This document shows, one piece after another, positions 51,524 through 61,400 of a stretch of 64,000 nucleotides of DNA; position 1 is the first letter of the stretch; every line of letters starts with the position of its first letter. The DNA comes from Lepidostoma basale (Eukaryota; Arthropoda; Insecta; Trichoptera; Lepidostomatidae). The DNA lies in the NCBI GenBank assembly GCA_022606425.2, contig JAHDVF020001220.1:1054001-1118000 (forward strand), read 5' to 3'. The position numbers and the translations under genes were made by a program. The notes beneath the pieces were generated by a model that searched no databases, was not told where the DNA came from, and was given only the letters and a program-made list of their open reading frames with translations.

Positions 51524-51605
51524 TATCGGTCACGTGATAAGTCGAAAAAATCGACGTACGTGCTATGACATATGAATGTTGATGAATCAAGATAAGAAAG
51601 AGGGC
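51524..51605 (+). mobile_element. RTE family A fragment flanking the piggyBac (A17)
   Basis: TATCGGTCACGTGATAAGTC, AAAATCGACGTACGTGCTAT, GAATGTTGATGAATCAAGAT: family A near its 3' end. On the other side of the piggyBac, ATCAATCAATCTAATAC (about 50886-50901) resembles the QINQL stretch just upstream, so the piggyBac probably inserted in this copy. Confidence 0.65.
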
Positions 51606-51609
51606 GTAA

Positions 51610-51932
51610 ATTTCAGTAAGTTATAAAAAAACAATGGCACCGTTCGATAGTTTAATCTTCTTTTTAATTTAAAACTTAATCTTGTATGGTAGTTTTGTAC
51701 GATGTTCCAAACGGAATACCGTAGAAAATAATGATATTTTTTTCCCAAAGGGTTTTTCGTTATCAGTATGCTGTCTTATTTTATGCCCTCCGAGTAATCT
51801 TATTTCGTCTTTCTGTAGTGTCTCTTACTTTAGATAGTGAGTTGTTGTTGTTTTTTCACTATATCAACCCGTCAATCTGTTCTTTGTTCTTAATATTCTC
51901 AATCCAACTATTTGACAGAATGAGACCTAATG
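51610..51932. other. No feature recognised
   Basis: T-rich sequence; the open frame at 51731-52018 runs by chance into the RTE copy that follows. Confidence 0.4.
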
Positions 51933-51936
51933 GACG

Positions 51937-52346
51937 TGTTCTTGTGCCGACCCTTATGTATGGATGTGATGCATGGAACTGGCAAAAGAAGGATGAAATT
52001 AGAATAATTGCAGTATAAATGAGATCTCTAAGACAAATGTGTGGTAAATCTGTATATGATAGAGTGTCAAAAAGGGTCGTTAAGGTGGTTTGGACACATG
52101 AAAATAATTAATGAAGAGAAGAAAGTAAACGACGTGAACGGAGCTAGAAATAGAGAAAGACCTAGGAAAACGTGGCACGATCAAATCAATCAACTAGTGA
52201 ATGTCGGTCACGTGAGAAATCGACCAGCGTGAATAAGGAGATGTATGAATGTAGAGAAATTGAGAGAAGTATGTCAGGACAGAACAGTATGGCGGTCCAT
52301 TTTTTCTGCCTACTTCTCCGGGGAGACGGCGTGATAGTAAGTTAAT
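51937..52346 (+). mobile_element. RTE family A, 3' end with internal deletion (A5)
   Basis: VPTLMYGCDAWNWQKKDEIR, then RSLRQMCGKSVYDRVS joined by a ~60-bp deletion to KGSLRWFGHMKIINEEKKV. NDVNGARNRERPRKTWHDQI, NQLVNVGHVRN follow with the Trp codon intact. End: TTCTCCGGGGAGACGGCGTG and a short TTA tail. Confidence 0.88.
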
Positions 52347-52377
52347 TTTTAGTTTATTTTCCAAATCTATGGTTGAC

Positions 52378-52543
52378 CTCTTTATATATTTGGTTAGAGA
52401 GAGTTTAAATTTCTTTATGTCATTAATCGATTTGAGACTCTCAGGAAAACAATTGAAAATACAGGGCGCGCGGAATGGAAATTGTTTTTGGGCTAGAGCT
52501 GAGAGACAGCGAGAAACTGTAAAATTATGATGAAAGTATTATC
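52378..52543 (-). mobile_element. LINE C-terminal fragment (Jockey/CR1-type)
   Basis: Minus strand, one frame: HHNFTVSRCLSALAQKQFPF, RAPCIFNCFPESLKSINDIK, KFKLSLTKYIKR. The PFRAP.IFN.FPESLK....FK..L..Y pattern is the end of many LINE proteins. Only about 55 residues remain. Confidence 0.65.
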
Positions 52544-52669
52544 TTGTGAGACGGTTCTGTTGTGATGAGGTTTTTAATTCAACGTAGAATTTTAGTTAAT
52601 TAGCTATATAATTTTATAGTATTTGGATTAATTTAGAACATTAAATGATACCTCAGTTCTTTCTCGTCA

Positions 52670-52888
52670 ACATCTTCTTCTCTGTCTCCCCCATCTGACA
52701 ATTTCCTGGATATCACACATCTCTCTGAGGGTGATGTTTCTCATTCTGTTGCGTAGAGTCCTGCCTGAGAGTTTTCATCTCTGTGGTCCTGAGAAGTGAT
52801 TTAAGGCGAACTGTTTCAGCCCTTGTTTCAATGCCATATGTCATTACCCGTCTGACACAGGTTTTGTAAATTCGGACTTTACTCTTTA
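52670..52888 (-). mobile_element. RTE family C fragment (C13)
   Basis: Minus strand: LKSKVRIYKTCVRRVMTYGI, ETRAETVRLKSLLRTTEMKT, LRQDSTQQ and then a shifted DVRNREM-like region. It abuts a mariner fragment at 52889. Confidence 0.82.
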
Positions 52889-53090
52889 GATAATCTTCGA
52901 GGCTCATTTTCCAAACACAAATCACCAGATTTAAATTTTTTGAACCATCGTTGGCATTTCCTGACATCCAATATGTCACCGTAAATCTCGCAAATATCCT
53001 TCGTAGCTTCTGTCGTTTTATTTTTCAAATGATATTGAAAAAGTATACAGCTCCGCAGATGTTGTTCCAACGGACACGTCTCTACCAATG
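52889..53090 (-). mobile_element. mariner N-terminal HTH fragment (Mar3)
   Basis: Minus strand: EQHLRSCILFQYHLKNKTTE, ATKDICEIYGDILDVRKCQR, WFKKFKSGDLCLENEPR. This is the first HTH of a mariner-family transposase, including the WF.KF..GD..L...PR motif. Nothing downstream survives. Confidence 0.85.
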
Positions 53091-53094
53091 TTTA

Positions 53095-53595
53095 TATATA
53101 AAATACTGGCTCTTTTCCTTGTAATTAAATATCTCACCTTTTCATTAGTAAATTCGTTCACCTGTGAGTTTATTATATGATTTATTAAATAAAGATTATA
53201 CGTTGTGACTGAGCTCATCTATCAAAACGCCCAGAAGTAACCGAAACTCATGAAATAAATCAATGTTGTATTTGACAGAATGATAGATTATGACAGAAAT
53301 GTACTTCTTAAATGAATTTGTTCATTTCTCCTCTATTTATATGGCCGCTTTATGTATGTACAACGTGAAAAAATATACGGCAGCACCTTAATTACTGAAA
53401 TAATCTTACACGGCCATCGAAATATTATTGTAATGTACGAGTATTATGTATGAACTACTTGGTAATGTTTTGATTTCATCGCGATGAATATGTTATAGGT
53501 TTTTCCGCTGTATTTATGACTCACATTTATACAATATACTCGTGTATGAAAATAGTTAGTCAAACGCCACTCTAATAAAAAGTAGAATAATACCC
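53095..53595. other. No feature recognised
   Basis: AT-rich, nothing supportable. Confidence 0.4.
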
Positions 53596-53599
53596 AATC

Positions 53600-54180
53600 A
53601 AAACATTTAATTAAATTAACTTTCAAAATTTTACTACAAATTGTTTCAGGACACAAAAGCCCTTCATAATATACTAAAAATATGTTTTTAATTCATGAAA
53701 ATATACTAAAACTAACTTACTAACCATCACACCGTCTCCCTGAAGGGGTTGGCAGAAAGAATGGACTGCCACACTTTTCTTTCCTGACATATTTCTCTCG
53801 CTTCCTCAACATTTTTACATTGTGTCATACACGCGCGTCAATTTCTCTGACTCCTCACGTAGCCGACATTTAATTCCTCTATTTCTAGTTCCACCTACAT
53901 CGTTAACATATATTTTTTTTTACCATTCTTTCTTCATTCATGTGTCCAAACCATCTTAATGATCTTTTCATTTTTTTGTTCATAACACCATCATTCGCAC
54001 CGCATTTACTTTTTATATTTTTATTCGACACTCTATCATACACAGAGTATCCACAAATTCGTCTCAGAGATGAAAATTGACTGTTTTGACAATTCAAAAT
54101 ATTAAACTTCATTATTAATACTGATGAAGGACTTCTGTGTTCCGAAAATGCTTGTGTTTAAATTATAATTAAATATTTGA
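53600..54180. mobile_element. Hairpin repeat I variant split by RTE copy A9
   Basis: Left arm (minus) at about 53642-53675: TTATGAAGGGCTTTTGTGTC, CTGAAACAATTTG. Right arm (plus): exact CTGATGA (54121-54127), GGA/TCC stem, GAAA (54144-54147), then AATGCTTGTG with one base missing relative to CATGTTTGTG at 48.0 kb. The RTE between the arms (53712-54075) separates them. Confidence 0.5.
53712..54075 (-). mobile_element. RTE family A, 3' end (A9)
   Basis: Minus strand: SLRRICGYSVYDRVSNKNIK, SKCGANDGVMNKKMKRSLRW, FGHMNEERMVK; a deletion removes the RPRKTWHDQ block; then the terminal AYPFRETV-like end and a (TTAG)-type tail at 53712-53722. Confidence 0.88.
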
Positions 54181-54287
54181 TACAAAGTTTATAAGATTAT
54201 TCATTTGTGAATCCATAAAAAAAACGATAGTTAGCGTAGAAAAAAAAAAATTCTATTTATATTTTATGCGTAACCCAATAACTGTAT

Positions 54288-54445
54288 AAAATTTGTTAAG
54301 TATTCGCCATTTATATTGTCACGTGAATTCTACCGGACCAAAGACAAAGTAGTTTTTTTTTAAACACAATCATAGCCGGAAATCAAACTCGGGGCCTGCT
54401 ATGCAGAAGACATATTTGTTGCCACTCTAACACGAAGGCCATATT
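54288..54445 (-). mobile_element. tRNA-derived SINE, old copy (S5)
   Basis: Minus strand: head GGCCTTCGTGTTAGAGTGGC, degenerate box B near 54378-54390 (GAGTTTGATTTCCGGC), then TTTGTCTTTGGTCC, GGTAGAATTCACGTGACAAT. Confidence 0.75.
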
Positions 54446-54449
54446 ATGT

Positions 54450-54843
54450 AAAAAATATGAATTTCTTACGATATAAAATTCTTGTTTAATGTCGAAAGAA
54501 AGTCATAAAATTCAAATTGAGTCATTTATAACAAGCCATTATCATAATTAAAAAAATCTCAACTATCCGACTAATCTTCACTTCTCGTCAGACTGGCTGC
54601 GGATAATCCTGCATGGAATGGGGAGATAAAAAAACGGGTGCAACCCCATTTCTTCCTCCTTTCGAATTTAAAGCCTCGGAAGGATCCCTCGTTAGAAACG
54701 ATGACCAGATTCAAAGCCATTTAGATAAGGACTCTCGGATACTTTGCTGTGAAAACGAAGAAGTACTTCCAATACGTTGATCGAAGGTACTTAACTCCTT
54801 TCATCCTGTAGGCTTAAAGTTATCACGTATTTATTATTTAAGT
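54450..54843. other. No feature recognised
   Basis: The 54590-54800 part is GC-richer and matches nothing else in the window; unassigned. Confidence 0.4.
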
Positions 54844-54845
54844 AA

Positions 54846-55252
54846 AACTAACTAACCATTACGCTTTCTCACCGAAGAGGTAGATAGAAAGAATGGACCG
54901 CCACATTGTTGTTTCCTGACATGTATCATCTCTCGCTTTCTCAACATTCATACATCGTGTCATGTACGCACTTTTTTATTTTATTATTTAATTTATTTTT
55001 TACAAAACCCAATTGGGTTATATGGATACATTTTTAGATCTTACTTGTAATTATATAATGTTTTAGGTATATTTTTAATTGATTTGTAGTGAGAATCCTT
55101 GTGTCTTTTGGTATTTCTTTGTAAAGTTTCAGTCCATTGTTCAAAATCGTTGATTGTCCTGTCTTAGTTCGTGCATTCGGTAAGTGATATCTGTCACAGT
55201 TCCTGGTCCTTCGATTCCTCCAACTCCTCGAGTGGCTGACATTTAATATAGG
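54846..55252 (-). mobile_element. RTE family A, split by a LINE tail (A10)
   Basis: Left part 54846-54971: AACTAACCATTACGCTTTCT, GAATGGACCGCCACATTGTT, CATACATCGTGTCATGTACG. Right part 55209-55252: TTCGATTCCTCCAACTCCTC, GAGTGGCTGACATTTAATAT. Intact copies run directly from CACGCGCGTCGATT to the second part. Repeat K2 then starts at 55253. Confidence 0.82.
54972..55208 (-). mobile_element. LINE C-terminal end inserted in RTE copy A10
   Basis: Minus strand, open to a stop near 55036: RTRNCDRYHLPNARTKTGQS, TILNNGLKLYKEIPKDTRIL, TTNQLKIYLKHYIITSKI. The LP.ART..GQ.....GL.LY..IP pattern is the tail of LINE reverse transcriptase proteins. An A-rich 3' end lies at 54972-55005. Confidence 0.75.
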
Positions 55253-55745
55253 GTATTTTTTTTAAAGGGAGGTATACAATACATATTCAAAATGAAAAAA
55301 AAAAAACATTAAAATAATCAAAATGTCTATGATTTTATGCCATTATTATTTAAATATGATTTCGGGCATATGAGCGCCACGGCTAGCTCGAATGAAGCGC
55401 AATCGTGAAATACAATTTTTGACAATTGTCGTCTTTGTGGATGCATATTATCCACTAGAGTGTACGTGGTGCGAAAACGATCCATGGTCTTCCGAGTAAC
55501 TTGCTCGGATGGACGATTATGTCTACAACGTATACAATGGACGTAGTGCACGATAAATTTGGCTAACCGAACCATGATATTCAAAATAAATTTGCACAAT
55601 TTGAAAGTGCTATTCTGACGTCAGTCTATTTAGGGTTAAATGGCAAAACGTATTGACTACAAATCAACTGTCAACTTTCAAATTGACTTTCTGTAAAAAC
55701 AATGTTGCCTGTTCAAAAACCAAACTTCTAAAAAAAACTATAAGT
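55253..55745 (-). mobile_element. Internally deleted HTH (DUF4817-like) DNA transposon (K2)
   Basis: Same layout as K1 inverted. Minus strand: HNRPSEQVTRKTMDRFRTTY, TLVDNMHPQRRQLSKIVFHD, CASFELAVALICPKSYLNN. Fusion of MHPQRR to QLSKI is at the same point as in K1, so both descend from one deleted master copy. Ends: GGGTATTTTTTTTAAAGGGA (55255) and TTCTAAAAAAAACT (55727). Confidence 0.78.
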
Positions 55746-55749
55746 AAAT

Positions 55750-56248
55750 TGTAAAGAAACTATTTTTAAATGAAATTTTTAAATCCTCACTTCTATCTCG
55801 GATCTTCAAAGGTTAACGTAAGTGAGGCTACAAATAAAGAATTTACTTTTCCTCTAAACTCGTTTTCCTTTGAAACTCGGCGTTAATCTTGCATCTCCAG
55901 ACTCGAAAAAAAACATAAGAATAATCGCTGAAATCTACATTCATAAAATTCCCGTCATTTTGTCCATTTTTATTATTTTGAGTACTTTATAACTCAGTTA
56001 CTACGCCCACGGAGCAAGGTGCTCTGTTGTTTCTGTTAAGCATTGTATTACAACAAAAATATTAAGTCCATAAATTTTTATCATGCGAAACTTGAAAGTG
56101 CGTGGGAAGTCGTAGTGTTATAGAAATAAAATAGCACATTAAGGATTCTGGGTATCTCGTTAAAGCTCGAAAAAAAGCTCGTTGTAATGAGCGTTTTTGA
56201 TTTGCGTATTTTTTAAGTAATTTATTTTCGAGCAATATTTTTTTTAAC
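55750..56248. other. No feature recognised
   Basis: No supportable feature. Confidence 0.4.
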
Positions 56249-56251
56249 TGA

Positions 56252-56970
56252 TCAAATCAAATCAGTTAATTTTCTTAAAAGATATCACAAACAATTATTA
56301 TAGTTTAAGACATCTATTGAGAACAGGTTAAATATAATAAATATATAATATAATAACAGGAACGCATGAGAGATGGTTCGACATAAGGAATACAAGATAC
56401 TCTCCAAAGTCAAGAGTTTTTGTCTTCTGAACGTACGAGTATTTTCACGAATATGAAAGACATCGATATCAGAAGCGATCATGCAGTTTGATTGCTCTCC
56501 CTACTGGCACCACCAAAGGCAAGTTGGTTCTGCATGCTGGGAGATAAAACAGTCTGTGCTGACACTGTCGAAGATAACCACCCGGAAAATAAAGATGGAT
56601 AGCCTCCAAGATGACGGAATTCTCAAAGAATCCTCTGATAAGTCTGAAGAAATGGGTAAGTGTGCACCCATCCCTACTTATCTGTAAACTATTAGTCCCC
56701 AGCATGCTCGATAGGAATGTAGTGGGATAAAGCCACGGATAGCTACCAAACTCCCTCATGTAGAGATATCTCAGAAATCTTTTCTGAACCCTCTCTAACA
56801 TGAGCGAGTATTTCGCCTCGTGGAGACTCCATATCACCGAACCACACTCGAACCGGCTCCGGACCACCTTGAAAACTCTACTAGTTCGGAGAATAAATCC
56901 CAACATTTTCAGTGCTACTCCACATATTCTAACTAATCGAATGGATAGGCAGAAAGAATGGACTGCCACA
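56252..56970 (-). mobile_element. LINE family M, longest copy (M3)
   Basis: Minus strand: LVRICGVALKMLGFILRTSR, VVRSRFECGSVIWSLHEAKY, SLMLERVQKRFLRYLYMREF, GTNSLQISRDGCTLTHFFRL, IRGFFENSVILEAIHLYFPG, RQCQHRLFYLPACRTNLPLV, VPVGRAIKLHDRF; after a shift, SDIDVFHIRE and RRQKLLTLESILYSL. The LVRSRLE.GSVIWSP...I..ERVQ..FLR layout is the post-RT region of Jockey/R1-type LINEs. The 3' UTR carries AGACATCTATTGAGAACAGG. Confidence 0.85.
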
Positions 56971-56972
56971 CT

Positions 56973-57240
56973 TTAACCGATGCGACACTGCATTCTTCTC
57001 TTGTCGCCCCCGCGGGCGACGCGGTGTGATGGGTTGCGAATCTCATCGCCAATCTTTGTAGAAATAAAATTTTCCACACAGGTTAGATTGAATAGACTGA
57101 GTTGGTCACGTGCTGAGAATGCCGTCACCGTTAACCCCAAAAAGGATGCTGGAGTGTCACACAAGTGGTAGAAGACCAATGCTACATAATAAGATATATT
57201 TTCAAAATAACAAAATACATAAATACTACGGCATCAGAGA
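56973..57240. other. Unassigned sequence with short overlapping frames
   Basis: It starts ACTTTAACCGATGCGACACT, as at 14.79 kb. Frames on both strands (about 60-90 codons) show no motif I can name. Confidence 0.4.
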
Positions 57241-57246
57241 TAACAA

Positions 57247-57530
57247 TCACAACATTGATATTGCATCCCTGAGGCAACTCACACTATCACGAAATATGTC
57301 GACCTCCGAGGCGATCCGATTAAGCAATGAGATCGCTCTACCCACACGCATAACCATTGCCAGGTTGGTTCTGCAGCGCGGCAAATAAAATAATATGTGC
57401 TGTTTTTGACGAAGGTCAGGGACAAATAGACCTACATCACTCGAGACATCCGAGTTATGTATATGACCGCCAATAAGCTGAAAGATGTGAACTCCCAAGT
57501 GGATATTCCCCCTTCTCTCCAATGATTGGT
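57247..57530 (-). mobile_element. LINE family M, C-terminal fragment (M4)
   Basis: Minus strand: LIGGHIHNSDVSSDVGLFVP, LRQKQHILFYLPRCRTNLAM, VMRVGRAISLLNRIASEVDI, matching M2 and M3. Confidence 0.82.
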
Positions 57531-57534
57531 AGCT

Positions 57535-58485
57535 TAGCTACCTAGCAAGAATTCAGTTGGACGACCAAAGCTGTGATGGAAGGATGAAGTCGGGAGAGAT
57601 GAGGCGAAATTGTTGCGAGTGTCAGATTTTAGATATCTTACCATCAATATACTTTAGAACTTTGATCATGATTTACTGAAGTTACAACTTTGTTTTAAAA
57701 ATGTTTCTTTCTTAATAAGAAAAACAGTTTTGTAATCCCATAACGCTAAGTGCTTACCCAAATCCGGTCAGTTTTAACTATTTGCTATCTACTATCAAGC
57801 GGATAATACGTTTATTTTTCACGTGAAATTATTATGTCTGCGTATTTTCCGCCTCCACATAATGCTTTCAAATCTTCAAATCAAAACATTTCAGAACTCA
57901 GAACATTTTAAAGGTTCTGTTATATTTTATATCGCTTTTTTTCACGAGATACGAGCGAAGACAAAATATACCCACAGGGAAACGACATTGTTAGAACACC
58001 AGGATTTATAGTGTTTACAAGAAAAGGATTGCGATGGAGCAGAACTTTCAAGGAGAAGAAAGTTTTTTTTACAATTCAAGCTTTTTCACCGAAGCTCCGG
58101 TTGTAATGTGTAACAGATTTTGTTAAGAGCTTTCGAGATATTTAACCACATTGCTGAAATAACGATTTCCTATATCCCGTATTTTTGCAAACTCTATTAA
58201 AAGGGCTTTCGAATTAACTCGTTTATTTTAGTGATTGCCCAATAAAATACACTTTTGTAAGGCTTTTGAAAACTACACCTTTATCCTCACAAAAAACAGA
58301 CTAATATAGAATTTTGACACACAAAAGTATAAGAAATAACGCATGTTTTGTTTGTACTGATTGAAACATGGAAAAACGTTATGAATAAATGATAATTAAG
58401 GTTTTTGTATCATATTAAAACCCAAGTATCTTATAATTTATCATTTGACACTGTGAATTCTACAATGACGTTTTTCTTATTAATT
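57535..58485. other. No feature recognised
   Basis: About 950 bp without a supportable feature. Confidence 0.45.
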
Positions 58486-58489
58486 ATAA

Positions 58490-58585
58490 TACATTTTTCC
58501 ACTTCTGAGTTTATTTCTCTAGATAAATTTCGAAGGCTTAACACTTCATCATTGGGATAACGATATATACTCATAATTATTAAAT
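58490..58585 (-). repeat. Decayed hammerhead-like arm
   Basis: Minus strand: CCAATGA, GAAG/CTTC stem, GAAA, TTTATC, then TAGAGAAATAAACTCAGAAG. Two heptamer changes and no GTC. It is related to the sequences at 30.8 and 61.1-61.4 kb. Confidence 0.4.
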
Positions 58586-58599
58586 GCATAAACACTTTG

Positions 58600-58765
58600 C
58601 ATTTATTAAATAGTCCATTGTTTTGGTCGAAACTTTACATTTTAAACTGTTAATGAATAAACTTTGTTTTTTGTATCATTATTGTATTGTCTTTTACGCG
58701 AGAGCTGTTTCATCAACCAATGTTGACATCATTAGGTGTTACTTTGTTTTTTACTACGGTATTGT
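58600..58765. mobile_element. Hairpin repeat H with hammerhead-like arm
   Basis: Start AGTCCATTGTTTTGGTCGAA. Minus-strand core: CTAATGA (complement of 58729-58735; G5 to A), GTCAAC/GTTGAT helix II with wobble (6 pairs), GAAA (complement of 58708-58711), CAGCT, CTC for GTC, GCG. Confidence 0.58.
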
Positions 58766-58769
58766 TTAT

Positions 58770-59248
58770 TATAATTGATGTCAACTAGTTTTGTTTAAAC
58801 CCAAGCTTCATCAAGGCAGTATAATTACTAAACGAAAACACAAAATTTACATTTACATACATACCCATACGAGTATAATAATAAACGGTGGTGAAATCAG
58901 AAGAAGTAGGTGTGAGAAGGAAAGAGATAAGCGAAGAAATTTGTATCTTTGAAATAACAAAAGGTACAAATAAATACTAATAATTCGAAGTCAGAGGGGT
59001 GAGAAGATAAGCGAAAAAATGTTTGAAATAGCAAATTTCTAGGAAATGAAAGTAATTTTATTAGTTACATACAAAATGTTTTATTATTTAACATAAATGA
59101 TTATAAAATTTATAACCACAAATTGTGTGCTTCATGTGAAAATTTTATATATACTCAGTTAATAAGCTCAGTTTATGTCATTTCTTAATGATGAAGTTAT
59201 AAAGCCTCCAAAAATGTCTAGAAAAATAAACTTAAAAGTATAAAAGTT
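58770..59248. other. No feature recognised
   Basis: AT-rich, nothing supportable. Confidence 0.4.
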
Positions 59249-59249
59249 C

Positions 59250-59902
59250 AGTCTTCTTCTTAAAGTGCCCTGTCAGATCCCCCCGACGTTGGCGATCACT
59301 CTGGTAAACTCTTCCCTATCCTGCGCTATCCGGAATAGCTCCTGCACAGTTCCGATACCCGTCCATTCCCTCGCATTGCGCAGCCAAGAGATATGCCTTC
59401 TCCCTGCCACCCTGCGGCCCTCTTTTTTTCCCTTCAATATTAGATGCAGCAGGCGATACTTCTCTCCTCGCAGAACGTGAACCAGATATGAAATCTTGCG
59501 GACTTTGATTAATGTCAGCAGCTTTCTATTTACTCCTGCACAATTCAGGACTTCTGTGTTCGTCATTCTGTCTGTTCATGGAATCCTGAACATTCTTCGG
59601 TGAAGCCACATTTCAAATGCCTCTAATCGGTTCATTGTATTTACTTTTAATGTTCATGTCTTACACCTATATAACAGAACAGTACCACACATAACACTTT
59701 AACATTCTCTGTTTTAGTTTTAAGTTGACATTGTAATTGCAAAAGAGTTACTTCATTTTGTTAAATGCTGTTCTTGCTGCCTCAATCCGACATTTCAACT
59801 CTACATCTGGGTCAAGGGTGTCTGTAAGCATGCTGCCGAGGTATCTGAACTTTTCCACCTTTTCAACATTGTAACCGTTCAGTTGCATCACATCCAGTGG
59901 AT
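59250..59902 (-). mobile_element. RTE family B, longest copy (B4)
   Basis: Minus strand: MQLNGYNVEKVEKFRYLGSM, LTDTLDPDVELKCRIEAART, AFNKMK then breaks, MTNTEVLNCAGVNRKLLTLI, KVRKISYLVHVLRGEKYRLL, GRRHISWLRNAREWTGIGTV, LFRIAQDREEFTRVIANVGG. The AAGAAGAAGACTGAAC tail is at 59252. The 5' part adds the YLGSM block not present in the other family B copies. Confidence 0.9.
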
Positions 59903-59929
59903 AAAAGATAAAAGTTCATTAACAATAAT

Positions 59930-60070
59930 AATTGAATAAAACGATGTTTTTTTTTTTTTAACACATTTTGTCTTTAAATTGACAGCGAGCCTGATGGAAA
60001 CGGCCACTGTCGAAATAAAGACAAAGGTGGCATTTTAGTTTATAAAACACCATTGTATTTAATAATTATA
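59930..60070 (+). mobile_element. Hairpin repeat G, collapsed copy
   Basis: AATAAAACGATGTTTTTTTT, TTTGTCTTTAAATTGACAGC, GAGCCTGATGGAAACGG, CACTGTCGAAATAAAGACAA. The centre of the palindrome, including helix II, is deleted. Confidence 0.5.
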
Positions 60071-60079
60071 TGTGGTATT

Positions 60080-60705
60080 AACAAAATATACATAAAAAAA
60101 TTATGTATTATTTAAGTATATATCCAAAACCATGGATCGTATTTCACAAAAGGTAGTAATTACAACAATATGACTAGAAGCTCTCCGCTTTATTGAATTT
60201 ATTATTTACAGCCCATATATCTCAATTTACAACTCATATTATATAAGCTCGTCTACGAGGAACATGAAATCCAGCTTTATTTTTGAAATACTGTATAATT
60301 ATTTCGAATAGCATCAATCAAATTCTTCTAGACGTCCTTCCGGAACATAATCTGATACCCTTCAATTTGAGATGGAGATAATTGGTCCATTGGGACCCGG
60401 CATCGTATCCTGTATCTTTGGAGATAGTTCTGCTAACAATCTAAATACTTTACGAAAGCTCCCGATTGAAACTTATTTTTTCTTAAGCTTATTACCGCAA
60501 TTTGTGAGAAACTCCCAAGGCATTGGATATGTCCTTACTTAACCCGCCATCGGTCATCTATTATATTTATATTTTTAAGAGCCATTGTTTTTATTCATTA
60601 AAACTCTTTGTTCGAGTTAATAAAAATACTATTTTTCCGTTAACTGATTAGGGTAAAAACGATTGTTTAATGGTTTTTCTTGGATTCAATTTATATTAAT
60701 CATAA
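60080..60705. other. No feature recognised
   Basis: AT-rich, nothing supportable. Confidence 0.4.
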
Positions 60706-60709
60706 AATA

Positions 60710-60860
60710 GTTAAATAGTCCATTGTTTTGGCCGAAACGCTATGATACTTCAATGTGCCGTTGCGATTAAATTATTGTAACACCTGATAATGCCAACATC
60801 GGTTCACGAAACAGCTGTCGCAACACTCTCAGTGAATTAAAAGAAATTGTGATATTATAA
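60710..60860 (+). mobile_element. Hairpin repeat H with hammerhead-like core
   Basis: Start AGTCCATTGTTTTGGCCGAA. Core CTGATAA (60784-60790; G8 to A), stem GCCAAC/GTTCAC (4 of 6), GAAA (60808-60811), CAGCTG helix III, GTC ending at 60819. Confidence 0.58.
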
Positions 60861-60887
60861 CAGTGTTTTAAAATTTTAACAGTAATT

Positions 60888-60990
60888 TAAAAATAGTGAC
60901 AAATTTGTTTCGCCTTGTAAGGGCATCTCTTCAACATTCTATGTTTGCGAATGCCCTCGCAAGGAGAAATACATTTGTCACTATTTATAT
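60888..60990. mobile_element. Hairpin repeat Q with hammerhead-like arm
   Basis: Inverted arms AGTGACAAATTTGTTTCGCC / AAATACATTTGTCACT. Minus core: TTGAAGA (complement of 60929-60935) plus an extra GA, a GCC-TT/AAGGC stem with one bulge, GAAA (complement of 60909-60912), ACAAATTTGT helix III, GTC (complement of 60898-60900). Confidence 0.5.
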
Positions 60991-61059
60991 AAATTTAATC
61001 CAATAAACATTCGTGTTAACTATTATCTGTTATGGATGGAGTTTTACAAAACTAATACC

Positions 61060-61400
61060 TCAAACATCAAAAGTACTGTTTTTCCAATTTTAAATATACT
61101 TTTCTCGACATGCTTCGAAGGTTCTACTCGTTCATAGTCGGGAAAGCGATATAAACTATCGTATTAATTTATTTGAAAAAAACGTTTTTTTAGATTTTCA
61201 CCAAGTTGTTTATCTGACCTCATAACCGGAGCCCTTAATTCAGGAAAATTCATTCATTGCTCAACTATTTTTTTACTTTGAAAAGATTTGAAAAGATTTG
61301 TTGAATTGGAATTCGGAAATCGGGATCTTGTAACATGCAACCTTCGTAACATGTCGAGAAAAATAAACTCATAAGTAAAAAACAGTGTTAAATTCATAAA
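61060..61400. repeat. Decayed hairpin arms related to 30.8 and 58.5 kb
   Basis: Left: CTTTTCTCGACATGCTTCGA, AGGTTC. Right: CAACCTTCGTAACATGTCGA, GAAAAATAAACTCATAAG. Only the GAAnCATGTCGAGAAA end of the core is recognisable. Confidence 0.4.
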
